DNA of 64,000 nt from Linnemannia schmuckeri (GCA_029449235.1 JANATG010000001.1:2480001-2544000), one strand, 5' to 3'. Positions 22,254 through 33,718 are shown, numbered from the stretch's first letter. Made by a program: numbers and translations. The notes: generated by a model not told the origin, from the sequence alone.

Positions 22254-23145
22254 ACGTTAAGAGAAACGACGAAAAAAAAAAAAAAAAAAAAAAAAGGGAC
22301 TCATAACACAACGCTATTTGCAACTCTCACCCTTTTTCGTGACCTCTGTCTATCACCCACAGATGAAACAAACACCTGAGAAGCGCACTGTGGGAGTCTT
22401 GAGGGGAGTTGTTCTTGGCTGGCCGAGACGTTGGCGCCAGTACCGGGTATGATAGGGTCACTCATCGAGGAAGAGGGAGAAGAAAAGGTGGAGTTCCCCT
22501 CTACAGCCCCTGTGTTCGAGGATGTGTCTCCAGGATCGACGGCTATAACTCAGATACCGGGCAGACAAGGAAAAAGGTGTATGTGTGTGTGTGTCCCTTC
22601 TCAATATCGCAAATAAAGATGACTCTCAAGACCTGCTCGTATCGTGGAAAGAAAGGTGCTTTATGTTAATAGCTATTCTCCAAAGACTAGATACTACTAC
22701 TGCTACTAATGGTCAAAAGGGGATAGTGCCTACCTGCTCGTATCGTAGAAAGGAGCTTTTCCAGACACTCGCAGGCAAACGCGTAAAATAATCAAATGGC
22801 CACCAGAAGCTAAGCCACTCTAAATTACCACAGGAGGAGACACTTTTTCCAACCGTTTCCTATCTCACCTTGCCCTCCTCCTTTGTCATTGTTCCAATCA
22901 AGGTGCATCACCGTGAGAGACAGGCAGTGGCAAAATCAACGACATCTGAGAGGTTGCTCAGTTGCTTAAGGTTCAACCTCATTTTCTCTTTCTAACTCTC
23001 CTATGGCCAGTTGTCGCCCTCTTTTCTCTTTTTCTCCATTACCCCCTCTCGCATTCACATTCAATTCACATTGACATTGTCTCCTCACCCGAATCATCAT
23101 TCCTAATTTATTCACACTTTATCATCCAACTCATACCTACATCCG
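22254..23145. other. Spacer with A24 tract and a 20-bp direct repeat
   Basis: Contains an A24 run (22272-22295). The string CCTGCTCGTATCGT(G/A)GAAAG occurs at about 22632-22651 and 22733-22752, 101 bases apart. A 61-codon frame (22431-22616) has a Glu/Pro/Ser-rich start but ends in simple repeat and is not convincing. The last 250 bases are pyrimidine-rich, as before other F-box starts. Confidence 0.5.
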
Positions 23146-25151
23146 ATGACACCCCGGGACAAAGTATTCAACGTCCTCGAGCTAGCAGTACTCATTACCG
23201 ACAACCGATAACCTAACGCAACATGACCTAGCACTCTTGGGCCTCGTCTCCAAATCCCTCTCTCAACAACACCTTCACTCACATCTCTGGCACTCGATCA
23301 CTTTTTACCATGACCCAAACGACCCGACCATTTTCAAATTCCAAACCCCCGCAGGGAAAGCAGGACTCCTCCGTAGCGGGCACCACATCCGAGTTTTTAA
23401 AGCATTCGACTCCATCGCACTTGAATCCTTGTCGAATCCGGCACCACTTGTACAAATCCCGTCAGCCTCGATGTTAACCACAGGGTCAGTCATTATACAG
23501 GAGAGGTGACCAGTACCAGGGACTTCTGAGATGCTTTCGAAGGAGAGGAGGCAGGGGCCGATTGGTACTGAGCAGCAGCACACGGTGGACTCTTCTTTCG
23601 ACCCCTCGATGTTTGGTCACGCCCTTGCTTCCTCGACGGACCTGGATTGTTCAGTGCACCTACTTCTCCCACCACTGAATTGTTCGATGCCTATGTCTCC
23701 ACTAAGTTGTTTATTGTCACTGCCTCGACCACACTATTTGGTGCTGCTTCTGCCTCAATCTCACAAGAAATCATTCCTTCCGGTACCAGAATTCGCAATC
23801 GTGACGAGCTGCAATGGGATGGAGAAACATATTTGGTCACTGTTCTCGAGCGCAATCCGAAACTAGAGTCCCTGTCGTTTCCCCGCACTACCTGGATTGC
23901 CAGTCTACTGTCATGGTCGCCGAAGAATCACTACTCTTTCTGAAGGAGTTTTCAGACGTTTATCTCTATAAACAAGGATCGTCTATCTATTTGTCGCTGC
24001 TTGCCAAACGCCCTTTGATCAGTGACACCCATCGTCCAGAGGACGTTATGAAGGGCTGTCTGCAGTACACTGAAGGGGAGTTGTTGCGTCCGCTCTTGAG
24101 CGACTATTCGAGGTTGATGGAGCTTCAGAGGGTCCTTTCTGAGAGAATTAATCATGAGATGTTGGAGCAGACCCGATTGGCCGACAGGGAATTCAGTTAC
24201 TTGGAGATAATCCATGAGCTTCCGCCTCTAGTCACCCAGATCTTGGCCCGTGCTCCATCTCTGAAGCACATCAAGCTGAAAGAGGAGGGTGGTTTTCGTA
24301 GAGCGTATGAGAACGATGACCACATGGTCATGGAGGCCTCTATTAGGCACGCGCCAACATTGGAACATTTGGAGTGCTGAAGTTGTGACTTTTCGAAAGA
24401 GATCCTTCAAGCTTTACTTTGCTCCAGTCCGTCTCTTTGCACCCTCACGGTCAGAGAAAACGATTACGAACACCCACTCTACAGTGAGGTGGAGCTGGAT
24501 GCCTTGCGGGTCATCGAAACCCCTTGGATATGTAGCCAGCCCGAGCGTTTTCATTGAAAGATCCTCAACGTCCCGCATCCAGACATTGTCATCACTCCTT
24601 CTGGGATTGTTTGTCCCGATTTTTCTATCTTTCCCCCTGGTCCACTTCCTGCTTCTGCTCAAGATTAAAATCCATTAGAGGAGGCCATATTAATCGCCCA
24701 GCAGGACAATCATGCTATCCAACGTCATGTTCTCAAACAACTTGGCCAACTGACCCACCTCCGGAATCTGCAGCTCGGAAGATACGGTCATGATTGGGAG
24801 GAGCCTCAGTACTCACGCCTGGAAATGCAGGGTATTTGCACGATGATTGTTGATGCTTAATTTGGGCGAGATTGTTTATAACTCTTCCTCGAGAGTGGAC
24901 TTGACGAGTTACGTGGGCTCAAGGAGTTGGAGGTATTGGTGGTCTAGCAGATGGCGCGTTGGATCGGCTTGGCTGAAGTGCAGTGGATGGTTGGGAACTA
25001 GCCAAAGCTGAAGGCAATTGGTGGTCTGCAATACGAACACTGTGACCGTGAGATATATGGTTGCACAGTCGACGTTGTTGGTTCTCGTGAAGGGGAGCCA
25101 GAGCACGTTAGGTGGATTAGGCAGAATAAACCCGATATCCAGCTGCACTAA
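23146..25151 (+). pseudogene. Decayed F-box/LRR gene, paralogue of the 44.9-46.5 kb locus
   Basis: Starts MTPRDKVFNVLELAVLITDN, then needs a one-base shift near 23205 to continue as LTQHDLALLGLVSKSLSQQ, an F-box-like helical region. Later segments (ETYLVTVLERNPKLES; AEESLLFLKEFSDVYLY; RHAPTLEHLEC; HAIQRHVLKQLGQL; LDELRGLKELE; EVQWMVGN then stop) align in order with the 44.9-46.5 kb locus, but in changing frames with at least six stops. It runs colinearly to the terminal KPDIQLH and TAA at 25149-25151. The near-complete colinearity shows that this was a full gene which decayed by point mutations and small indels. One stop replaces the Trp codon of the conserved N-W-P-K motif (TAG for TGG). Confidence 0.75.
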
Positions 25152-26512
25152 AAAACATCGAATTTAGCACCACAAAGAATAGAAAACGCAACAATGGATT
25201 CGTTGCGTTCGTGTTTAAACATCGCAAAGGGTTTCTGGCACGTATAAAAGCTATCCGGCAAACACAAAAGTGTGTTTGACAAAAAATGTGCCAAGAATTA
25301 AAAAGGGTCTAACACGCTAACTTTGCGTTCAGGCAGGCTTTTTTTCCTCCAGACGCACCTTTGTTTTTCGTCAGAACTCTTTGTAACACGACTTGAAAGC
25401 GATTTTTTGCTTTCAAACACTTTCTTCTTCTCGGTTAATTTTTTTTTTGGTGGAGATACTCCGAAGCGAGTAAACACACTGAGTTATACGCATATCTTGA
25501 TTTCATGAACGAACTGTTTGTATTCATGGAGAACACTCTGTCTTTTTTTTTTTTAGAAAACGCTACTTTCTTATCTCTCCAACGTGAGGCGTTGCTGAGC
25601 GGAGCGAACTTGATGCTGGCGTCCTTATTTGAAAATAGAAGGCACAAGAAACTATCCGCACGGCTCATTCAGGGGATGTGAATGCGGGCGTTGCTGCTTG
25701 AAGGCTAGCAAAAACGGTCACCGATCAGTTTTTGAGGTACTCATGAAACAAAAAAAAAGCTTGCGACTTTTCCGAATATTTGAAAACCAAGAAGAAACGA
25801 GAAGGACTACTTTTCGCCTGTAATTCATCTCAGCAAACTATCTCTGTCACCCTTGGTACCCAATGCGGCGAATGAATGCATCTCTCTGACAAATGAACAT
25901 CGCAATGATCTGATCTGTTTTCGTGTCTGAGCATTTTTGGTGGCAAAATATCAGTCCTGAACTTACGCCGCCAAAATCGAGCAGTCACATTGTCGATTTT
26001 TGATGCAGCATCTTTTTCTTTTCGAGTACTTTTTTTGCCTTTGTCTTGACCTCATGTGATCTCCTCCTTTCTCTGACCAAGAACCACTTCTCTCAGAAAA
26101 GGAAGAAAAAACCACAGAGCCTTATTTAAGGCGGTATATATTCATGATGAAATGAAATGCTTTCTCCTGGTTTTCTCTCTCAGGAACCACTTTTTTTTGT
26201 ATGAGGAAAAGTGAAATAAAAAATAAATTTACGATTCCTAGCAGGGACACAAAGACTTGCAGCGCGTAGAATGAGGGCAAGACTTTGGTGCTGCATTTGA
26301 CCAATTTATGTGCATGCAACCATTGCTTACTTGTTCTATTCCGTGACCACAGCTGATGAAATTACTATACAGTTTGAGCACGCAACTTTTTTGAGCTCTT
26401 CCTTCTTGGTATCAACTCATTCCAAATGCTCGTGCTTTTTTCCCGCTCTTTTTTTTCTTCTTTCCTCCCATCTCGTACTTCACCCTAAGTTCTCACTTGT
26501 TGTGACAAATTC
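25152..26512. other. 1.36-kb A/T-rich spacer between pseudogenes
   Basis: Contains a TATAAAAG string near 25241 and several T/A homopolymers. Short frames only, none with recognisable composition. The last 200 bases are pyrimidine-rich and lead into the next F-box locus. Confidence 0.5.
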
Positions 26513-27476
26513 ATGATCGACTTTCCACCAGAACTCATTCCTGCCTTTGGCAAGTCCCTTGATGGACGATCCCTAGTTACCTGCCTTCAAGTTTCTCAAG
26601 ACTGGCACCGCGCTCTTCTTTCTCTTGTCTGGGGTAATATCTCGAAAAAAAACACTGTATCCATCCTTCATTTTTTCTCAAGACCTGGGCTCTTCGTGCC
26701 AGCAACCTGCCCCACACCTACTTTAAGGCGCAGTTCGACACCAGAGTTCACCACTATCTCTGACATGTTCGTTCTTTGACGTAGCACAATAACAACGCGC
26801 TCTTGAGGGACCAGGTTTTTATTTCTCTTCCCCCACAAATGCACCTGAGGCAATTCAGAATCGTTTTTCAGAGAACACCCAACTTAGAAAGCTCTTCCTT
26901 GGTCATGACGAGGTACGGTATCGAGGACTACATTCTCTCGTCGACCCTCCATCTGCTTTAGCGATTGAAACATCTTACAGCACTCAAGATCGATATGCCG
27001 CGTCAAGGACCAGTGACCTCGATCGAACAGCATTTTCCATTGTTTGCCAAGTTGGAGACACTCAAGATCGCAGGAGATTGGTACAGCGGAGTGGAGGGGA
27101 CTCTGAATGCTGCTGATATTACAACCGAGGACATACCACCATGGAAGCTACAGAGACTAGAGCTGGATCGAATCGACCTTTCTTTTTTCCACACTGCCCT
27201 AACATCGAGCATCCAACATTAAACAACCCTACCTTGAGCTACATGATGCCTGGGGGCTTGACGGCCAAGGAAGCAATTGTGAAGCAGCTTCATGGACCGT
27301 TGAGATTGACCATAATGGTCATCTATATGTACTTTGGCTGGAGAGAGCATGTATGCAAGATTGTCAAGGTCGAAGGGAGCGAGACTCAGTAAAGTCATAC
27401 TGTTCTATTCTCCGGTCAGACTGTAGGCCAAGGTGTGTTCAGACTTTAGGACGTGTTTGGCTTATCTCAAGAGTGA
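26513..27476 (+). pseudogene. Decayed small F-box gene, close paralogue of the 29.4-kb gene
   Basis: The F-box is intact at the start: MIDFPPELIPAFGKSLDG, then LVTCLQVSQDWHRALL. The frame is lost after about 88 codons. Homology then continues in other frames as LVMTRYGIEDYILS, LTALKIDMPRQGPVTSIEQ, FPLFAKLETLKIAGDWYSGV and WKLQRLELDRIDLSFF, ending with a degraded DVFGLSQE and TGA at 27474-27476, corresponding to DIFGLTQA at the end of the 29.4-kb gene. The order is preserved over the whole length, so this is a full-length tandem duplicate that has accumulated several frameshifts and stops. Confidence 0.8.
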
Positions 27477-27810
27477 ATTCGCCCCTTCTTCTTTGTTATT
27501 GCCTTGCGAAGGTACCCTCATTTTATTTCTAGAAAATTAAAAAATACCTAAATTTTGCTGTGTGGATTTGTAGACAATTCCTTGAAAGCAAGGCTTAAAT
27601 ATCAAATTTGCATGATCTGAAGGGATGCGAACGTTGTTCCTTTGTTCATACCGCAACCATAGACGGCATAGTCGATGCATGAGGGCAGTTTTGTTCTCCA
27701 TATTTGTAACGCCTCTTTCATTATTTAGTTTAAAAGGCAACGTTACTCGTTTTTTTCTTTTCTCTGCTCTTTCTCTCTGCTCTCATTACTTTTTCCTCAT
27801 CCCTCATCAC

Positions 27811-27840
<30 letters not shown>
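27477..27840. other. Upstream region of the 27.8-kb F-box gene
   Basis: Short intergenic region ending in T-rich sequence and then an A run that reaches the start codon. No separate gene seen. Confidence 0.55.

Positions 27841-27841
<1 letters not shown>
27812..27841 (+). repeat. A30 tract abutting and including the start codon
   Basis: Thirty uninterrupted A residues, the last being the A of the ATG. Poly(A) leaders can allow cap-independent or scanning-free initiation in some systems; here it may equally be a relic of retroposition or slippage. Confidence 0.9.
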
Positions 27842-27843
<2 letters not shown>

Positions 27844-28857
27844 AACCTTCTTACGCCCACGCCTGTCCTCCCTCGGGAAATCCTATTCGAAATCGGCAAG
27901 CTCCTCGATGGACCATCTCTGGTCGATTGCCTTCAAGTCGCCAAGGATTGGCACAATACCCTCCAACCTCTTGTCTGGAGAACAATCTCCCACCGGCATT
28001 GGAACCGAGGGGATTTCCCCCTTCTGTACTGGATACCTCTCAGCAGAAAGAATGGCCCTCACACCAAGGCTCAGAAACAACGAGAGGCCGAGATCCTTTG
28101 GGGTCTCCGACACACTTGCGATCTAACATTTCATAATGTGGTCGCTATTCCAAGAAGAAACCGGTTTCACCAGCAGCCCTCGTTGTCAGTCCCTGCCTCG
28201 CAATTCTTTCTTACGGTTCGGAGGACGCCTAACTTGGTCCGGTTTGCGCTGGGTATGGTGTCCGTAAACCTCAGTGATCATCAACTCTCGACGCTCTTCA
28301 AGTTGCTGAACGAGATGCCAAAGCTGGAAGCGGTCGAAATCATCCTGCCGGCCCGATCTCTTCCAGTTCTCATCGAGACTCATTTTTCGTTTTTTGCCAA
28401 GCTGAAGGAACTCAAGCTCTCAGGGAGGTGGTATACAGGAGTTCCAACCCTGGGACCCATACCAGACAAGATCACACCCTGGAAGCTGCAAGAGTTGAAA
28501 ACCGACCGCCTTGACAAGTCCTTCCTCCCGTACTGCCCGGACCTCAAGGGGTTAACTCTCGACGTGAATGGGATCAATGACCCCAGACACCCTGTGGATC
28601 TCTCGCTCCGAAAAAAGTTTATTGAACAACTACAGGAGTTGTCCAAGTTGGACACTATCAACTTGAACATGTACTGGCGCGGACAAGTCGATGTGCAAAA
28701 GTTTGTGAAGCACAACAACAACAATGAAAAAGTAGAGGCGATTCGATGGGTTCACACACCTCAACGTGTCCATACTCCTGTGCCTCATCGTCCGGCGAAA
28801 AAGATCTACGCAGGTCCAGTCTTGTTCGCCCTTAAGGACATCTTTGACCTGCTGTAG
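27841..28857 (+). CDS. F-box/LRR-like protein, 338 aa (intact)
   Basis: Single-exon gene. The F-box occupies roughly residues 8-45 (VLPREILFEIGKLLDG, LVDCLQVAKDWHNTL, VWRTISHRHW). A leucine-rich solenoid with family landmarks follows: LTFHNV, VRRTPNLVRFALGMV, MPKLEAVEI, HFSFFAKLKELKLSGRWYTGV, ITPWKLQELKTDRLDKSFL, YCPDLKGLTLD. The C-terminal tail FALKDIFDLL matches the tails of neighbouring paralogues. It would be expected to recruit a substrate to an SCF (Skp1-Cullin-F-box) ubiquitin ligase; F-box assignment is by motif, the substrate is unknown. No signal peptide or membrane span. Part of a direct tandem series at 26.5, 27.8, 29.4, 30.7 and 32.6 kb. Confidence 0.8.
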
Positions 28858-29399
28858 TGGACGGGTCACTGTTTGCTTATTTTCTTCCTTTGTTCGCCAC
28901 TCGATATTCTTTTGTTTAGTCCACAAATTCATACCTTTCGTTTTATTTTTAACAACTTTAAAGCGCTTGAACCGCTTTTTTCTGGCTTCACAAACACACA
29001 CTTTTCCTCCCTTTATTGCGACAGCTATAAGTCTCAAAAACGGCTTTAAATTTTTAGCAAAAAATAAAACTGTAGTGTTTTGCCCATTTACTTTTGTGTT
29101 TAAAAAGGACAGCGGGAAAAACAGAACACTCGCCAACCTTTTCCTCCTATGGTATGCAGTATCTACATGGGCCTAAATACGGTGAGGGAACGTAAACGAA
29201 GAAAAGCTAGGGTCTGTGCAACAATGCGATGTGGTTCATGCAAGCAAGGTTTTGTGTAAAAAGCAACTCATTTTCTTCCCACATGAAACGGCGATCTTGC
29301 CTGTATTTCTCTTTTTCTTTTTCTTCTCTCCTATATTGTTCCATTCTCCCCTTTTCTGTCATCTATCTGTCAGCACTCAAAAGTACAACTCCCTACCCC
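28858..29399. other. Intergenic region between two tandem F-box genes
   Basis: A/T-rich, no coding signal. The last 100 bases are pyrimidine-rich (CTTTTTCTTTTTCTTC-like), as upstream of the other members. Confidence 0.55.
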
Positions 29400-30323
29400 A
29401 TGCGCTACATCCCTACAGAAATATTACTCGCCGTCGGCAAGCTCATCGATGGACCCTCCTTGGTCGCCTGTCTTCAAGTTTCTTGGAACTGGCATATCGC
29501 TCTCCTTCCTCGAGTCTGGGGTACAATTGACAAAAAAGACTGGGTTCATCGTGCTTTCTTTCTCAGGTACTGGAATCCGTTCTTTAGTCTGACCGCGAAC
29601 ACCAGAGTTGATCGTTATCTCGGACAGACTCGCTCGTTGACATGGCATAACAATCCCGCACTCTTAGCCACCCGGACAGTTGCAATCGTCCCGACACAAC
29701 TGCGCACGAAATATCTCAGCAGCATCCTCCAAAAAACAGTCAACCTGTCTCGCTTCTCACTGGTGATGGCCACTAACGGTATCGATAAATATGTTCTTTC
29801 GGACATCTTCTACTGTCTCCAACAACTGTCGCACCTTTCGGAGCTCGAGATCGACATGCCACTCCAAGGATCGGTGGGGACCCCCATCGGAAAATATTTT
29901 CCGCTGTTCGCCAAATTAGAGACGCTCAGGATTGCAGGAGATTGGTACAGCGGATTCAATATCTTGGAACCTGCGCCAACCATTATTCCCTGGATTCTGC
30001 AGCACTTGTCAATCGATCATTTCGACGTTCCTTTTTTCCGATTCTGCCCCGACCTCCAGCATTTAATATTGCAGCCCTCTATCAACGGCCGTAAAAATCC
30101 CGAGAGCTTGGCAGTCAGAGAGATGGTCGTGGAGCAACTTCAAGGCCTGTCTAGACTGGACACTTTGATATTCAATGATTACCCTGGCTGGCGAGAGCGT
30201 CCGGGCAAGTTTGTGAAGGTCGAGGGGAATGAGACCCAATGGACTCGCGTTTCTCTCTACTCTAGGCAGCAAAATGCGAGGGTTTTCACTCTTCGGGACA
30301 TATTCGGTTTGACTCAAGCGTGA
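29400..30323 (+). CDS. F-box/LRR-like protein, 307 aa (intact)
   Basis: Single-exon gene from ATG 29400. The F-box lies near residues 1-45 (YIPTEILLAVGKLIDG, LVACLQVSWNWHIAL, VWGTIDKKDW). The LRR-like part contains RSLTWHNNPAL, NLSRFSLVMATNGIDKYVLS, LSELEIDMPLQGS, FPLFAKLETLRIAGDWYSG, FFRFCPDLQHLIL, and ends LRDIFGLTQA. The frame extends upstream in pyrimidine-rich sequence, but this ATG places the F-box at the N-terminus as in its paralogues. It is the intact counterpart of the pseudogene at 26.5 kb, the pair sharing the unusual string IAGDWYSG. A predicted intracellular SCF adaptor with unknown target. Confidence 0.8.
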   Translation: MRYIPTEILLAVGKLIDGPSLVACLQVSWNWHIALLPRVWGTIDKKDWVHRAFFLRYWNPFFSLTANTRVDRYLGQTRSLTWHNNPALLATRTVAIVPTQLRTKYLSSILQKTVNLSRFSLVMATNGIDKYVLSDIFYCLQQLSHLSELEIDMPLQGSVGTPIGKYFPLFAKLETLRIAGDWYSGFNILEPAPTIIPWILQHLSIDHFDVPFFRFCPDLQHLILQPSINGRKNPESLAVREMVVEQLQGLSRLDTLIFNDYPGWRERPGKFVKVEGNETQWTRVSLYSRQQNARVFTLRDIFGLTQA

Positions 30324-30685
30324 GCGCTCATTGCTTTTAATTCCCTGTCTCCCGTGCCACCTTTCACCTTTTTGACAAATACGAATAAAAATGACCACTA
30401 ACCTTGGAGGTTTGTTCAATGTGGGGACGCAGAGTATTTAAAATAAAAGTTAGGCTGGCGTGACACATGTAGGTGGTCTGCTTGCATGGGCTCATTGTTT
30501 GCTTTGTCTGTCTTGACAATTTTTCTTTGTGCTAATATCTTGACCACGGTTGATGCCATCATTTCACGGCGTGATATACATTTTTTTTTCCCACGTAAGT
30601 CCGTCTCCTCTAGCTCTCTCTCTTTTTTTCTTTCTTTTCTCTTTCATCATCCCACACTTCACACTCATTTTCACCCATTAACAAC
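30324..30685. other. Intergenic region upstream of the 30.7-kb F-box locus
   Basis: A/T-rich then pyrimidine-rich. The string TTGACCACGGTTGATG near 30540 resembles GTGACCACAGCTGATG near 26343 upstream of the 26.5-kb paralogue, consistent with duplicated 5' flanks. Confidence 0.45.
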
Positions 30686-31614
30686 ATGATCAATCTCCCT
30701 CCAGAAATCCTACTCGGCATCGGCGAGCTTCTTGAAAAACAATCCCTCCTCGCTTGCCTTCAAGTGTCTCAGGACTGGTACTACGCGCTTCACCTTACCG
30801 TCTGGACTACAATTTCCAAGCAACACTGGATCCATCCCGCATTCCCACTCAGACAGTGGACGCCACTTCCAGATGACGCCACCCCTTACACCGACGCGCA
30901 GAAAAAACGGGACACCAAAATCCTCAGGTGTCTTCAACAGACGTACTCCTTGACATTCCACGACAACAAGAGTCTCAGAAGTACAGGAATACATATCAGG
31001 CTTCCGACGCAGATCGCCATGTCTCAACTTCATGCTGTTGTACAGAGAACATCAAACTTGGTTCGATTCTCGCTGGTGATGTGGGGTCGAGGCCCCAGCG
31101 ATTATATTCTCTCGCTGATTCTTAAGTTGCTTTACGAGATGCCGAGGCTGGAGGCGGTAGAGATCAATTTGGAGCGAAGGCGCTTGTTCCCAATCAAGCG
31201 CCATTTCCCTCTCTTCGCCAAGCTCAAGGAAATTCGGATTGAAGGAGATTGGTACAGAGGCGTCAAGACCGTGGGTCCTGCGCCGGACAAGATAATGCCC
31301 TGGAAGCTGCAGCACCTGACCATCGACTGTCTCGACATGTCCTTTTTCCGTTACTGTCCAAACCTCGAGAAGCTGTCTTTCAACCCCAAGTTCTCAACTT
31401 TGGCACTCCCGAAAATCTCCTAGCTACAGACAGGGCATTGGAGCAGGTCCGACCATTGTCGAAGTTGGAGACCATCATTTTTGAAGAGAACAGTTCCCAT
31501 CCAGAGTTTGAATACAAGAGACTGAGGGGAAAGGAAACTGAGGATCAATGGGTCTTGACAGGCGACCGCTTCGAGAGGACTTGGTCTCTTCAACAGCTAT
31601 TGGACATTGTGTGA
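30686..31614 (+). pseudogene. F-box/LRR-like gene with a single late frameshift
   Basis: An open frame from ATG 30686 gives a 245-aa product with a clean F-box (LPPEILLGIGELLE, LLACLQVSQDWYYAL, VWTTISKQHW) and LRR landmarks (RTSNLVRFSLVM, MPRLEAVEIN, FPLFAKLKEIRIEGDWYRGV, PWKLQHLTIDCLDMSFFRYCPNLEKL). The frame stops at 31421-31423. The C-terminal quarter of the family is found immediately afterwards in another frame (FGTPENLLATD, RPLSKLETIIFEE, TWSLQQLLDIV, stop 31612-31614). The shift lies near 31385-31400. A truncated protein could still be made and would keep its F-box, so this may be a recent lesion, a sequencing error, or a functional short form. Confidence 0.75.
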
Positions 31615-32550
31615 GGAACGATAAGCTCAGCTTACCCTTTTGTTTCCATCGTTATGATACAAACGTTCAGCCTATGGTTTTTCTCCTTTTTTAGTTTTGT
31701 TTGAAGCTTTTTTCTTTTTTAGCTACATTTCTTTTGTTCCCTTCAGTTTTGCAAACTTTATTTCTTTCACCTGCACTCATTTTTTTCAAAATAAATGTTT
31801 CTCAGGAATAAAAAATCTAGCGGCATACAAGGATGGGAATGTGTGCGCGAGTTATTCCTTGTACAACCATAACAGCAGAAGCAGCAGCAGCAGCAATGCA
31901 AACAAAAGTTTATGCCACGCAAGGTGAAGAAAGGAGAACATAAAGGCGAAAAAAAAGCTAATCACTTTGGTGATGATCAGCCAGTTGATGGCTTGCCCTT
32001 TTTCTTAACGCCACCATCTTAGATCCATTTCTTATGGGCCCGAGATCAAGTTGCATCACCCCAAGTGTCCGCCGGTGCGCATCAAAAAGCTGATCCCTCT
32101 CTGGGGACGATCATGCATGGTATGATCTTGGCGGAGGGTTAATGTAAAGACATTCTGCTGTCCGTGTTTACCAGGCAAGGACAACATGGATCCGATGAGC
32201 GATGGAAGATGGAAAATAATCAGCTAGAGTTGCCGCGGTTCTTGTAAAACATCGTGCTTTGTTTCTCAGAGGAGCTTCTTTTCCCCGCCTCCTCTCGCTC
32301 TCTGTCTCCTGCTCTCTGTCTCCCTATTTTTGCTTCCCCAGGTCTGACAAAATATCAGTGATCAAATTGGCTGTCGCATCAGTTGTCTCATTTCTTCTGC
32401 TTCCTAAAATCACATATCCTACTACTTCTTTCCTTTTTCCCTTTCTTCCCTTCTCCCTCCTTTCTTTCCTTCTTTCTTCATCACTCCGCTCCATCCCCCT
32501 CTTACATACAAACGAAACAGAATAAAATACTCTTCTCTTCCCCGCCAGAC
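31615..32550. other. Spacer without supported gene
   Basis: Contains a short GCA/CAG repeat (about 31875-31900) and a long pyrimidine-rich leader before the next F-box start. Nothing else recognised. Confidence 0.5.
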
Positions 32551-33159
32551 ATGCTAACCTTCCCCACGATCCACACACTGCCTCTCGACGAGTCAACACC
32601 AACAGCCCCCACGCTTTCAAGATACAAACTTCCCGCCGCACCAGATTGCATCCCCACAGAGCTCCTCCTCACTATTGGACAGTACCTCAACAAACCTTCG
32701 GCCTTGGTGTCCCTTCGCGTCTCCCAGCGCTGGAGCACAGCCCTCCAATTCTTCCTCTGGTTCACCATCTTCGCGAAGCACTGGCATCATCCCGAGTTTC
32801 CTATCAATCAACAACAACAACTTTCAACCACCGTCAGCCCAACTGTCACATCAGTCTCGACAAACAGCTCGAGCTTGGCGTCTTGTCTTGTTCGCGTTCG
32901 AGCCTTGACCTGGCTCAGTAACCTCCAGATGGCCACCTTTTATCGTACGCCGCTCTTGCCTGAGATCCCGCTCGATAAACTGGCTCGGGTCCTCACTATG
33001 ACCATCATATTTGCGGACGAAATTTTGCTTTGTATACTACCAGGCCCATTCGACCACCTGTTTATTTTTTACCACCGGCTCTCTTCGCTTTGTTTTCGCC
33101 TTGTTTTTCCCCGTTTCTATCGCATTGCCAAGGGGATTTTCCTAGAAAGTACGCCTTAA
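32551..33159 (+). CDS. Truncated F-box protein, 202 aa
   Basis: ATG 32551 opens an N-terminus with a short Pro/Thr-rich lead and then a family F-box: CIPTELLLTIGQYLNK, LVSLRVSQRWSTAL, FAKHWHHPEFP. A Gln/Ser/Thr-rich insert follows, then RALTWLSNLQM and LPEIPLDKLARVLTMT, which corresponds to the beginning of the LRR-like part in paralogues. After about 33000 similarity ends and the frame continues with hydrophobic, Phe/Leu-rich sequence to TAA at 33159. The LRR region is therefore missing. It may be a 3'-truncated pseudogene, or a short F-box protein that can still bind Skp1. No downstream fragment of the family was found before 33718. Confidence 0.55.
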   Translation: MLTFPTIHTLPLDESTPTAPTLSRYKLPAAPDCIPTELLLTIGQYLNKPSALVSLRVSQRWSTALQFFLWFTIFAKHWHHPEFPINQQQQLSTTVSPTVTSVSTNSSSLASCLVRVRALTWLSNLQMATFYRTPLLPEIPLDKLARVLTMTIIFADEILLCILPGPFDHLFIFYHRLSSLCFRLVFPRFYRIAKGIFLESTP

Positions 33160-33718
33160 ATAAAATGGCAAGCAACTAGCATGACCAAAGGTCATTGTGA
33201 AATGAATATAGAAGGACTTGGGATTTGTGCTGAGGGTGATGTCGAGATGAGTCAAAGTAATTTCATCATAGCAGGTGGTGAAAATCCATGAATAAAGAAT
33301 GCAATGAGCGAAAGAGACGACGTGGCGTGGGTTTGCTTTCGTGCTCCTTTTTTCTCAGCCTGAAGAAATTTTTCCTACTCGTTATATGCAGTCTCGGAAA
33401 GACATACTGTAGGCATGCTGATTTATTTGGTTCGAATCTCTTGTCCAGCGCAGTATCTGTGTCTGTGCTTTTGGCCCTTGACAGAATATTTAAATCAAAG
33501 GCGCTCGTGAAAGAAAAAAAAAAAAGGGAGGCCTTGGACAACAACCACCCGTACAATCTTCTTGCATCTCGGACGGACAACTATGGTGGAGATATTCGCA
33601 ATGCATCAAGAAAAATAAATATGTTGTCTAAGATGTCTTGCCGCCCTCTTGTTCACTCTCGACGCCCTGAGCAAAATAACAACGATAATAAAAGAAAAAA
33701 TTCGTTTATTAAATACTA
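33160..33718. other. Spacer 3' to both the truncated F-box gene and the 687-aa F-box gene
   Basis: A/T-rich, convergent intergenic region with A-rich tracts near 33515-33528 and 33685-33718. No coding signal I trust. Confidence 0.5.

Noticed and set aside
22409..22616. Overlapping frames with EEEGEEKVEF and PVFEDVSPG
   Set aside because: Looks faintly coding but is short, lacks splice partners, and runs into a GT repeat.
33425..33440. GGTTCGAATC, resembling a tRNA T-loop/B box
   Set aside because: No A box, acceptor stem or anticodon arm can be drawn around it.
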